Assembly: GCA_037447655.1 (NCBI GenBank)
Contig: JBBHKE010003117.1
Span: forward strand, 67,501-131,500
Source: Zygnema cylindricum
Lineage: Eukaryota > Streptophyta > Zygnematophyceae > Zygnematales > Zygnemataceae
Direction of reading: 5' to 3'
Length of the DNA: 64,000 nucleotides
Shown here: positions 21,616 to 32,480 of the stretch, one piece after another
Layout of the letters: each line of letters opens with the position of its first letter
Numbering within the stretch: position 1 is the first letter of the stretch
Notes under the pieces: model-generated
Database searches by the model: none
Told to the model about the DNA's origin: nothing
What the model saw: the letters and a program-made list of their open reading frames with translations, nothing else
Made by a program: the position numbers and the translations under genes

Positions 21616-23543
21616 ATGGATTCAAATAGGTGAGCAGTTTCCTCTTACTAAGGCTATGAGGGGGAGGGGGGGGGGGGGGTTGGCAGATAAATGCCCTTTT
21701 TAATTAGAAAAGGTCATTTACTTCTTGTCTACCTTTTTTGGCTTAGCTGTGACAAAGGAAATGACCAGACTATTTTTTGGAATTAGTCTTTTTGTACTGA
21801 GTTTCTCTGGGAATCGCATTTTTTAATGATGAGATTGAAGTGAATAAATGTTATTGCCCTTCATGAAATTGCTGCAAAAGTTCCCCCTGACAAGATAGTT
21901 TGATAGTTGCCTATATGTTTTGTATGGTCTATAAGGAGGATCATTTTGCCCTCACTCTTTGGTTCCAATTTATTTAGTGTTAAACTTATGGCTCATTTAT
22001 TGTAAGTATCCCTGTATACGTTTTTTTGCATTGATGAAGTCAAGGCGTAGGAATTCACATAAGTAGCTTAATAAGTTGTTATGTGGCGAACAAGTTGTGA
22101 GATATCTTTGAAGTCGGGCTTGAGAAATGTAGGTGATATGGAGAGCTGTGGTTTTCAGTGTGGACAAGTGCAAACACTATGTCCGTCGTAAATAGAAATA
22201 AGTAGTCTCACAAAGAGTTTTCACCTTTGGGAAGCTGGGCAGGATATTGATTCGTTAGAATTTTTTTTTGAGAATTTTCTTAAAGCAAAGTTTGCTGAAG
22301 TGCCCTCAAATTCCATGATTTAATGCACAGGTTTTCATTTTATTTTCAAATTCATTGGTCTGTTTGCCACTACAAGCTAATGTGTTTGCCAAACTTTACA
22401 CCACACTATGTGTCTGACAAACAGCAGTATTCAACAAGTATTTCCCCGAAGCTTTTGTCTAGTACTTTCTCAAACTGAAGAAACACTGGATGACAGGAGC
22501 CTAATAGTCTTCTGCCAATGCAACATTCATTATTGAGCCAATTGAAACTTGAATGAGCAATTCCTTGTTTGGACAGAATTCATTGTCATGGCCACCCCTT
22601 TTTGCTTGTGTAACATATTTTGGCAGTCGTATATTACAGAGCTCATGAAACTGTGCGCAAACCTCTCCCCCTCTCCCTCTCTCTCTCCCTCACACTTCAC
22701 TCCCTCACCTTTCCCCTCAACCTACCACTCCAGCTCCTTCTCCTTTCTTCTTGAAGCAATATTTACCGTGCATTATCGTGGCTACTTCAACCATTAACTC
22801 AAGCCAAGCTTTATGTCCGATTTGTTTCCTTTTGAAGAGAGGTGACCAGGGGCGTGATGGAGGGTAAAAGCCGTATTGGAGGAGAAAATCAGTCAGGCAC
22901 TGGTGAAAATACTGACAGCGATCCTCTTGCTCCGGCATTTCGTAGATTGTTTGACAATATCGCAAATTATGTACTTGGGGAACTTCAGGTGGGCACCGCA
23001 GATTCGGAGAGATTATACTATTCAATTGTTTATAACATTCAATTGTTTATTCAATATTTACTGCCTTATTTTCAGGTTTTTTGTCGGTTTTCCAACACAC
23101 TGATTTTTTTGTATTCACCTTTGTTGCACCTGTATCAGGCTTCCAGCACAGTTTTTTAGAGAGATTTTAACGTCCAGCTTCTATTTCCTTAATTTCAGGA
23201 TTTTTTATTGACTGTCCAACACTTTTTTGATATTTGACTTCTGGATTGGACCTCACTCTCGTGTGAAAAAGATTTTACGCAGGTTGCTGGAGCCGAGTAT
23301 GAACTTTTGGAAAAAATGAACGTTCGAGCTTCGGCAGAGTATAAAAGCTACGGTGATTTTGCCTCGGGGTTGTCGGTGTTTATAAATAGGTTAAAAATTA
23401 AGAGCGAGGATTTAGGGGACTTGTTAATGCATGTAGATGAGATAGAACAGCATGTAATTAAACTCGAGAAGGTGGTTTCTGCACTCGACACCTGTACAAA
23501 GAGCCTCGAAGTTCGACTTCAATCTGCCGATAAGTTGAGGTAA
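21616..23543 (+). CDS. BLOS2: BLOC-1 subunit 2 (BLOS2) homologue
   Basis: Subunit of the BLOC-1 endosomal sorting complex; plant BLOS2 works with BLOS1 in endosome-to-vacuole traffic (family knowledge). Exons proposed: 21616-21629 (ATG plus four codons, donor GTGAGC), 22838-22988 and 23283-23543 (TAA), joining in phase to about 141 residues. The two larger exons carry the family core: PLAPAFRRLFDNIANYVLGE, then AGAEYELLEKMNVRASAEYK and GLSVFINRLKIKSEDL, ending in a coiled coil (VDEIEQHVIKLEKVVSALD). Splice junctions read CAG/GTGGGC and ACGCAG/GTTGCT. The 5' exon is an inference from phase; without it, translation can start at the ATG at 22857 (130 residues). Length fits the family (~120-145). 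All-helical, cytosolic, no signal peptide or membrane segment. Confidence 0.8.
22663..22750 (+). repeat. CT-rich tract in BLOS2 intron
   Basis: About 85 bp of CCCTCTCCCTCTCTCTC-type pyrimidine sequence upstream of the second exon. Confidence 0.7.
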
Positions 23544-23559
23544 ACCTTGACATAGGGAA

Positions 23560-25040
23560 AGGAAGTTATTGTATATGTTTTAGGATTGGGAAATATTCGC
23601 ATGCTTAATGGTGGGTGATACGCCGTTCTTTTGTGTGACTGGCCGTGAAGTTTGACTTCAATCTGCAGCTTAGATAAAGGATTCGACTTCGACAGAGGGA
23701 GAAGGAGCAGTGTACCACTGAACATGTTTCGGATTTTTTCATTATTCACGCGATTACAAAAGAAGATTGGTACACCTTTCTTTTGTGCGAGTAGTTTTAA
23801 GTATGAGTATTGTGCCCAGGGTGTTTGGTGTGGATTTCGACGAAGTTGTGGGACTTGGTATTTGATCAATGTAAGGTAAATCGTATGTTCAAGAGCACTC
23901 CAGTTCAATGTGGATAAGTTGTTGACTGAAGTTTGTGTTGCTTCAATGTCCAAGTTATTGAGGAGGTAGGTAGGCGGATATGTTGGTGTTACACATCTAT
24001 GGAGCAGGAAATGTTCACTAATGATCTCCAAGCTAAAGGCGCTGAAGTGTACGATGTATAATCATTATAATCTAAGTCCTTCCAAAAAAGTTCTGGCCTG
24101 TGAGTAAAAAATAGTGTTATCATGACTAATTGTTTTTTTCTTTTCTTTTTTTTTACACTCAAACAATCATGCTAATTAACTTTGAACTCTAATATCTATT
24201 TTGTGTGTCTTTTCTTTTGCACAAGTTACCTTTTGCTTTTCTTTTGATGGTGCCGATATATCTTCTATGGCGGTCATATTCTTATTTATCAAAAAACTTA
24301 TACTCCACAATGCTCATACATCTTTGGACGAGGGCCGGTTTAACATCATGAGAAATGAAACAAGTGACCACCCTACGAAAGATGTTGTAGACTTGAAGTT
24401 AGACTTGTAGGTGACCACAGAAAAGATGAAAATATTCTGAGGATTTAGACGCCATCTTACATATTATCTGTCACGCGTCTCGATTTTTATTCGAGCGAAA
24501 GAAAAAAGAACCTTAACCATTGCGCTAGCAATTGAACTGTACGTGCAACCGAAAAGTAAGATTCCGACGCGCCAAGGCGGAAAGCAACATGGTGTTGCGC
24601 TGACGTCAAAACGTACCAAACGTTTAAAATTTACACCTCTTGTACTTTCCCATACTGGCCAACAAAAAATGTGTACGGTTATAGGGTACAAGGAGGCGAA
24701 ATAGCCCACACCTCAACATTTGAGCGTCACATGCATGATGGTTTAGCGTGACATGCATGATGGTCCACGTAGAGCGCTGCGTGGCATCCGGCCAAAGTCT
24801 GCTCGCTGCGCTCGACACATGGTTCAAAAGTGCGACAACGTTCGGAAACACTATACTGGATCTACGCATAATATACGCGTACTAATATATGGTAAACCGT
24901 AAACGCCTAAACAGTAAACACTATATTATGCGTATAGTATTCTGGTACTGCATAAAGGGTTTCCAAATGATTTCATACGTTTGAACTTGCGTTGACACGC
25001 TGGAATTGGAGAAGAGAGGAATTGGACTCCAGCAGATTTA
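23560..25040. other. BLOS2 3' flank and intergenic DNA
   Basis: No gene recognised. At 23648-23680 the sequence GAAGTTTGACTTCAATCTGC repeats the end of the BLOS2 last exon (GAAGTTCGACTTCAATCTGC, 23508-23527), so the exon tail was partly duplicated about 135 bp downstream. Confidence 0.4.
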
Positions 25041-25264
25041 GTACACCGTGTATCGCTATTAGTGTTATTAATATTTTCACCAGTTAAAACATCTTTGCTC
25101 CGTGCACTCTTGTCCGATTTTCAATTTGAGACTGTCAATCGGAAGCTGAGAATCTTACCTTTCAATCGCAGCCGTCAGATATAGAAACCGACATACGTGT
25201 ACGGAGAAAAGATGTTTAAAGAGACGAAAAAAACATTAACACTAATAACGATTCAAGGTGTACT
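25041..25264. mobile_element. MITE, CAGTACACC family
   Basis: GTACACCGTGTATCGCTATT at the left and ATTCAAGGTGTAC at the right, with internal arms CAGTTAAAACATCTTTG and GAGAAAAGATGTTTAAAG. It is a relative of 1447-1678. Confidence 0.85.
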
Positions 25265-25712
25265 TTCTATGGTGCCGTTGATACTTGAACCTATGCCTCC
25301 AAGTGCATTAGCGTTTTTTCTTTAGAAAACTTTCGCTTTTTTATTTTTCCTGTAGGAGAAGGAAAATTGAAATCGTCCGTACTGTCTGAAGTCACTGTCA
25401 CACATTGCTGTCTCTTTCAACATTTGGAAGTAGACCAGTTGACTGTAAACTTGCATTCCCTCTCTATTTAGTATTTACAGGTCATACGACTCGTATAAGC
25501 AGCCATTTTGTTTGAATATTTGATATGTGATACAGACTGTCTCTTTTCTCCCAGTGTATAAACAAATTATTGACCTCTTTCTGCTATTCAACCATGGCCG
25601 TTCATCTTTGCCGACCAATTGTTTCTGAGATTGATAGATGTTGCAAACCAATAATCTCTCCAGTAGACACGTGTGGTGTTCATGCTCTACAAACTCGACT
25701 AAATGGGAGAGG

Positions 25713-25909
25713 TACACCGCCCATCGCTTTAGACTTAGTCAATTATTAGCGTTAACGCTTTATTAAAATTAGCTACACAAAATTATGTTTTGCCACGTGG
25801 CTTATCGTGGGCCACTTACGTAGTAGTGTTGTCAACACTAATTTATGATTTTTGGTAAAAAACTGTGCCTGGAAGGAGTTATTAACTCGAATAGCAATGG
25901 GCGGTGTAC
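25713..25909. mobile_element. Short MITE, CAGTACACC family, upstream of the MEKHLA gene
   Basis: 197 bp from TACACCGCCCATCGCTTTAG to AATAGCAATGGGCGGTGTA. It lies about 310 bp before the MEKHLA start codon, in the presumptive promoter or 5' UTR. Confidence 0.8.
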
Positions 25910-26221
25910 ATGTTAAGAGCATTACGTGACAATTTTCAACATTTTTCCTTTTTTCACTTTCATGTAGCAAATTTTGTTGTTTCTAATTGTATTTATTGCC
26001 CCTTGTTCATTATTGTTGTATTGTTTTTCCAATCATTCGTTTTTCAATCATTGTTTGTTCATTGTTTTTCGAATCATTACTTGATAGTTTTTCTAATTAT
26101 TGTTGTATTGTTTTCCAACCACTTTTATTTTATGTGTTCAGGTTTGGTGCATCCTTTGGGAAGGAAAGGGCCAGTACAAAAGCAGCAAAGGGAAAGCAGT
26201 AGGATGATAAGCATTGTATGT

Positions 26222-29200
26222 ATGGCCAAAAAAGAGAAGAAGTCCAAGGGGAAGAAAGGACCATCTTTGCTAGTGACCGAAAAGCCGCCTCCTCCGCCTG
26301 TTGAACCTTACACTGACGGAGATATCATCATGCATTCGCTCACCCTTATCGATAGGTGATCTCTCCCTCCCTCTCCCTCTCTCTCTACTCTCGCTCTTTC
26401 TCTCACGTCTTCTCTCTCCCTTCCCTCTCCCTCTCTCTCTCTCCCCCTATCCTTTTTATAGTCTTGGAGTCACATCACTGGAGAAAGGATAAATGCGGGT
26501 CAAGGATCAAGTCAAGAGTGGTGGACTTTCAAGGGCTTTGCTGCTAAGATGTTCTTTGTGTTTTCTGTAAAGAGAACATCTGAAATTGATTACAGGGTAA
26601 TTAGTCAAGTGCTAGTACTGGCGTTACTGGCTGTTAATTGAGCAATCGCACAGAAAAACGTTCAAAAATGTACGAATCGTACATTTCCATGAATCGTACA
26701 GTTTTCTGTACAATAACTGCGATTACTGGCCAGTAACGCCAGTAATAGGGCTCGTCTAATTATCTTACTATTCATCTAGCTGTTGCTTATTGTGAATCGG
26801 CTTCAGATGGTTTTCATCGAAGAATTAAATGTAGACACAGTTAATTTTAATTTTAATAGCACACTTATCCTTCTCAATCACTGTGTTTATTTTGATTGAT
26901 TTTTATTTTTTCTCAGTCAATGTTTTCAATCAATCAACCACAACACAATAATCCTTCTCAATCTTATGTTTTCAATGAATTTAAACACAGCACAAATCTT
27001 TTTGTTGATCAATGTTTTTCTTACTTCGTGTCATTCTCTAATGTCTACAGCTATTTCCGATGCTTAGGCAAGCCAATTTTTCCTGAAAAAGTTGAGATTT
27101 CGTCAGCGGCTAAGGCTTTGTGGGAGCTTCCCCTAGCTGTGGTTTCCCATGGTACCGAGGAGGATCCCATTTTCAATTATGGTAGGTTCTGCTTTTTCCC
27201 ATTTTTGTTTATGGTATGTTCTGAATTTTCACATTTTCAACTATGATAGGTTCTGGTTTTGTGCACGTGTCTTGTCGCATTTTCTACCACAAACCTTTGT
27301 TTCATTTTGCCAAAAAGGTTTTTTCTTTTAAGAACTAAACTGGAAATTGGCTAAGTCTGACCAGAGGTAGACCAATAATTGTCAAGTCATAATTCTTTTA
27401 TACAAATTTGAATTTAAAATACCAAATTTAATTATGTTCTTAGAAAAGACCAGTAATCAGTTCAACATTTTTGGAAATGTTATGATAACCTGAACAATTA
27501 CCATACTTTTAATAGCACGTTAAACGGTCATTCCCAGTATATAAATGATAGAACCTGCTGGGGAAATATAGATTTGTTTTATTGGAACTTATGTGCTGGT
27601 GTTTGGAGTTCACCAATGTCACTGAAGCGATGATTATCTTTTGTCTAGACTAAAATTTGCAGGTTTTGTTGAAAACTATGTTATTCACTAGGACATCTCA
27701 CCAATTCACGTTTGCCTAGACTTGTAAAAGGAAGGTGTGAGAAAACGTAGTGTCTAAATTTCTGCTCTAACCAATCATTGTAGAAAATCTACATCATTTG
27801 CTTTGTTTATCCTCAAGTTGACTATTATAATTGCAAATCCTTCATTTTTCATCGTCTATATTGGATGCAAATCATAGCTTCTCGTATAGGCCGGGGCTCC
27901 AATGCCCTTGTTTTGACAATATTGCTATATGTTTTTAAAATCTACAGAATTTTTTTCTGGTCTACAGTAAAGTGTTAAGCACACATTATGGTGGTCTCAT
28001 GATCTGTAGAGGAGGAATCGCATTTAGTCTGTGCCTTCACGTTCATAGGATATTTTTGAAACAGGAGAGCAAGTATAATTTGTTTGACCTTTCTTTATGA
28101 GTTCATATGCTTACTTTTCCCACATCTCACTTAAGCTCTTTCTTCGCTTAATTTTTGAACGACACGCTCTTTTAGGTGTGCTTGAGTGATTCACTTTTCT
28201 CTATGTTTGTTGGAGTTCTAAGCACCCAAATTTCCTGAGTCAAATTTTGTCTGGTTTACTTCAAGTTATGCCGATTTTGTTTGCAATTTTTTGCCTATTT
28301 TACTCTCAGATTTTGCCTAATTTACTTTCAGCTATTTGCCTGTTTACTTTCATATTTTGAAGTGTCAGTTTAGGCACCTTTCTCCTGGTTGTCCAAGCAC
28401 TTCAGAGATCAAGGTTCACCCTGGAAATTTAATCTTATATTCAGCCTTTTATTAATTACTTGGTTAGCTTTTGTTTCGATAGTTACTAGTCAGTACAAAT
28501 TAAATCTTTCTTTGACCAAATACTGAGGTTTACATGTTTTACTAGAGCGGATTATGTATAGAGGAAAGCAAATTTGTGATGCGACCAATGAATATAATCT
28601 TCCTTCGACTAATTACTGAGGTTTTTGTGGTTATTGGCGGGGATAACTTTATGGAGTCCAGCAAACAAGGCTGCATTAGAGGTATTTGGTGTTGATTGGG
28701 AGACCTTCACATCTTGGCCTTCAAGAAAAACTGCTTCAGAGGAAGGTCAACCAGATCGTGAGAAGCTTCTTGCGGCTACTTTAACTGTGCGTTTTTCCCA
28801 AAACATTTTCTCAATTGATCTATTCACCCCCTTAGGATATTTGGTTCTCCCGGACAGGTGGCATTGCCGACGCTCATGGTTTAACTTTGTAGTAATTTTA
28901 GGGTTTCTTTAGAGTTTTGAGCCTCTGACAACAATCTACGTGATTCCACAACTATGGCATTTATCAGTTGGTGGGATGTGATGGTCGTAGAATATTGCTA
29001 ATATTGTTGATATTGTTAATAATGTTGATATTGTTAATATTGTTGATATTGTTAATATTTTTTATGTTATTAATATTATTAATACTGTTAGTGTGATGGT
29101 CGTATAATCTTGTTCCAATTGTTAATAATGTTAATATCGTTAATATTGTTAACATTGTTAGAAATGTTAACATTTTTAATATTTTTTTTTTGTATTACTA

Positions 29201-30351
29201 ATATTTTTAACATCTCTATCAGAAGTAACAACTTGCTCCAAGGAGCTGTTTCCGTGGTGGAGAAAACGAGGAGAGACAACTAACATCTGGTCTTCTTCTA
29301 AGACTCTTTGCAGGTCTTTGTCACTCCAGATTTTGTAACAATAAAACATAGCAGAAAAAGAAAAAGAAAAAATCGTTACGAAGGGTTGTTGTAACAGATA
29401 TTAGGGTTGTTCCTTGTTTTTGTTTTTTTCTCTCAGACTGCAACAAGCTATAGCGGGATTGTGAGACGTACTCCGGCCGGTCGAGAATTTCGCATTCTCG
29501 ATGGCCATTGTAAGTTCTCATAAATCCTGAAAATCCCCATTTTTAAGACATTTCTGTGTTTGCCTCCTCTTCGGAAGTCGATTTGAGCAGGCAATCGGTT
29601 TCTATTTGAGAACCGAAACTCTTTAATTTGAGAAGAAGCTTTATTAAATTGCCAGTTTAGGGTAAGCCTGACTATTAACGGTATTTATGGTGCAGTGTGG
29701 CCGTTAACTGATTTGAACGGTGAATATTACGGGCAGGTGAGCGTGGATCCCATAGAACCACCCAAACTGTTTTTGAAGATAATTTGTGCCTAATATCGGT
29801 AGATATATCTTGGGAAAATGATTGCAAAATGATTGTACTTGCTATATGATTTGCCTTTAATACTGCACTATACCACTTTTGTAATTAGCGTTTGTGTTTT
29901 TTTGTCACTTAAATCAATTTTTCTTTGTACACACGTGACCAATTTCTGTTTTGGAGACCAATAGGAAGGTAGGAATCTTGCCTTTCCATCGCTACCGTCG
30001 GATTGGTCGAATTTTAAGTGTGCACATAGAAAAATTGATTGAAGAGGCGAATAAACCAGTAACACTAATATTGTTACAAAGTGTAGCTCAATCCCCGACA
30101 TCACCTTCATTGCGTTTCGTTTTTTTTTACGGGATCAAAAACATTTCATTTTTTGAACCGTGGGTCAGGCTGCGATTTTTGGAGGTGTCGAATTTCTCGA
30201 CCAAGAGAAGAAAGACGATGTTGTTGTTAATGAGACAACTGAATCTGGAGAAGAAACACCCTCTCAAGACCATGGAGACTCTTTATCGAGTCCAATCATT
30301 GGCGCTCCAGAACCAGCTCCTGTTTCATTGGAGGACTCTACTGCAGCTTAA
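26222..30351 (+). CDS. Stand-alone MEKHLA (PAS-like) domain protein
   Basis: Six exons: 26222-26355, 27051-27181, 28662-28786, 29437-29509, 29696-29736, 30169-30351 (TAA). All boundaries have GT/AG and join in phase to about 228 residues. A basic start (MAKKEKKSKGKKG) and Pro-rich linker lead into DIIMHSLTLIDSYFRCLGKP and PLAVVSHGTEEDPIFNYANK, the hallmark of the domain. Then come AALEVFGVDWETFTSWPSRK, YSGIVRRTPAGREFRI and LWPLTDLNGEYYGQAAIF, and an acidic Pro/Ser tail. MEKHLA is best known as the C-terminal domain of HD-ZIP III factors; free-standing forms occur in bacteria and algae. There is no homeodomain or leucine zipper here. Ligand or partner unknown. The join of exons 3 and 4 may miss a tiny exon (the segment is about two residues short), and a start upstream at 26204 is possible. 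Confidence 0.85.
26361..26458 (+). repeat. CT-rich tract at the start of MEKHLA intron 1
   Basis: TCTCCCTCCCTCTCCC-type sequence beginning six bases after the 5' splice site. Confidence 0.75.
26600..26762. mobile_element. Foldback element in MEKHLA intron 1
   Basis: Inverted arms of about 55-60 bp, each containing TACTGGCGTTACTGGC and ACAGAAAA, around a short centre rich in GTACGAATCGTAC. Outer ends read TAATTAG and CTAATTA. No coding capacity. Confidence 0.7.
28985..29215. repeat. AT-rich microsatellite in MEKHLA intron 3
   Basis: Repeats of AATATTGTT/GATATTGTT and variants, with the unit GTGATGGTCGTA at 28979 and 29093 marking a larger ~114-bp duplication. Confidence 0.75.
29863..30086. 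mobile_element. MITE, CAGTACACC family, in the last MEKHLA intron
   Basis: Diverged copy with TAATTAGCG and AACACTAATA near its ends and internal arms AAATCAATTTTTCT/AGAAAAATTGATT. The central CCAATAGGAAGGTAGGAATC and GCTACCGTCGGAT match the centres of 1447-1678 and 25041-25264. It ends about 80 bp before the last exon. Confidence 0.75.
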
Positions 30352-32480
30352 GAGTTTTGGTACTTAATTTTTGCCGGCATTTTTTTTTTTTTTTTTTTTT
30401 ATGCGAAACAATTATAGTTGTCCTCCAAGAGATGAGTTTTTTTTCACGGGCTAGCGTTCTATATGTGGCAGATAGGTTTTTGATTACTGTAGGGACTCTC
30501 TCTCTCTCTCTCTCTCCCTCTCTCCCTCTCCCCCTCTGTCTCTCTCTTTTCCTCTCTCTCCCTCTCTCTGCCTCTCTCTCTTATCTTGTTGTTTCGGCTA
30601 CACATTCTGCTTTGGCAATCCCTTACAAAAATCTGAAACAGTGACACTTGTATATTTGAGTTTTCATTAAAAGCGTCAAAATCAGTTGTACTTCTGTAGG
30701 AAGTATTAATCTGTTAGGGTATTTCCTGTTTCTAGATTCAGTTTACGGCCCAGAACCACATATTTATACGGTCTTCTTCACTAGTACAATGTTTAACACT
30801 TGTATAATTTTGTAGTGGCCCTACGTCCCTTTTTGACAGGTCATAAATAGACAAGCAAGGAAAGTAGGACAATAACTTCGCAATTTTTCCAACACTCCGA
30901 AGTTGCCAAAAGTAAAATTCACCGCTCATTTGCCCACCAACGAATAAAATGTGACGTATCATTTTGTGACATAGTGTTTACACGGTGAAGGTCCATGACA
31001 TGTAAATAGCTGAGATCCAAACCACTAACTGATGGTCCTGGTGCTGGTGGTTTTTGGGATGGAGTTAACTCTTGGACATTATGATGTTGTGGAGCCCATG
31101 ATGGTCACTGCTGATGCATAATTGGAACCAGGCGATAGCTGATCTTGGATTTGAATGTTGTTTTAGTATTCATAGAACGAGTAGTAAGGTTATTAGTACG
31201 CGTAGGATCATCGTATTTCTGTTTCGCATTGGCATAAAAACAAAAAGTACATAGACAACGGCGTAATTGTACAGCAAAAGTAAAACCTTGAAAAATTGCC
31301 CAAAAAACCTACATACAATAGGTAGAAGCTTAACAGTTGTGTCAGTATTGTAAACAATATCAGTATAGTTACCTGACCAACAAAACAAATAACACGACAA
31401 TTTTCCACAACTCCGAGAAACCACCTATTGTTCCACACATTGTCATCCTCGGTCATCCCTTGTCACAGGAAATATCAAGGACTGAAACATCCTCATTAAA
31501 AACATAGTACGCCCAAGTAATTTTGATATTTATCAGGCTTGTTCTTTAAGCTCATTCTATTCGGCTAGCAACAGTTGCACCGAAATAGAATTGCTGGAAC
31601 ATTGTATAGGCAATAAATGTGTCACAAACAAAATTTCTCTCACTATTCTGCACCCGTCCTAACAGTCATTCAACAATATGTAGAAACACAAAATTTCTTC
31701 TGATTGGACTTCATTTTGTTGCAATGTAATTTGTCCTGAGACTCCAGATAGTTTGTCGAAATAAGGTCGATGAAAAATTGGTGATCCTGATTGTTAAGAT
31801 TCAATATCTTCGTGAGGAAGTTACTCTCATGAACTCTTCACCTTATAGCATTTCATGGGGTAGCATCACAACCAAGCTCAGAAAAGTGCAAGTATACAGA
31901 GGATAAGATTCTCAAGTTTTTAGAATGAAACAGGTAAACAGACGATTTCCACAAGTACGATCTGAGCAAAGATAAGCATAAGATAAACAAATATAGTGAG
32001 AACATTGTTTGAAATTTGCTGCTGAAACATATACATCATAACAAACAGCAAAAAAAATAAAAAAACACAAAAAACTGATAGGCAAATGTGATGGATCATG
32101 CATGTGAAAAGTACCTTACAAAACCTTTTAGGGTTTTAGTTTCAAATGTCATTTTTTTTTTTACCCATGGAACTTGTCAATATAACCATATCCAATGTCA
32201 TGTTCCTCAAGTTAAGCAATGGAGATAAATTCCACAATTATAAACTAAAAACAAATTGCAAATAGGATCCTATACAATATACATCTCTACCTGAATGGCT
32301 CCCTTGTCCAGTATAGTGTATATCGATACAACTTCCATGAACCGCAACAACATTTTCCTAGTTCCCGGGCCTTGACCACTCTCTCTCTCTCCCTCTCCCT
32401 CTCACTCTCCCTCTCCCTCCCCCTCCCTCCCTCTCTCCCTCTTCCTTTCCCTCTCTCTCTAATCCTTCCAAATACTAAAT
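30352..32480. other. Intergenic DNA between two convergent genes
   Basis: Holds the 3' UTRs of the MEKHLA and sucraseferredoxin genes. CT-rich tracts lie at 30497-30590 and 32375-32460. I see no further gene; frames at 30738-30962 and 31170-31456 have no motif and look like chance. Confidence 0.4.

Noticed and set aside
24480-24560. tRNA-like or SINE-like sequence (TAGCGCAATGGTTAAGG on the minus strand)
   Set aside because: A box A-like match is present but no convincing box B, cloverleaf or element boundaries.
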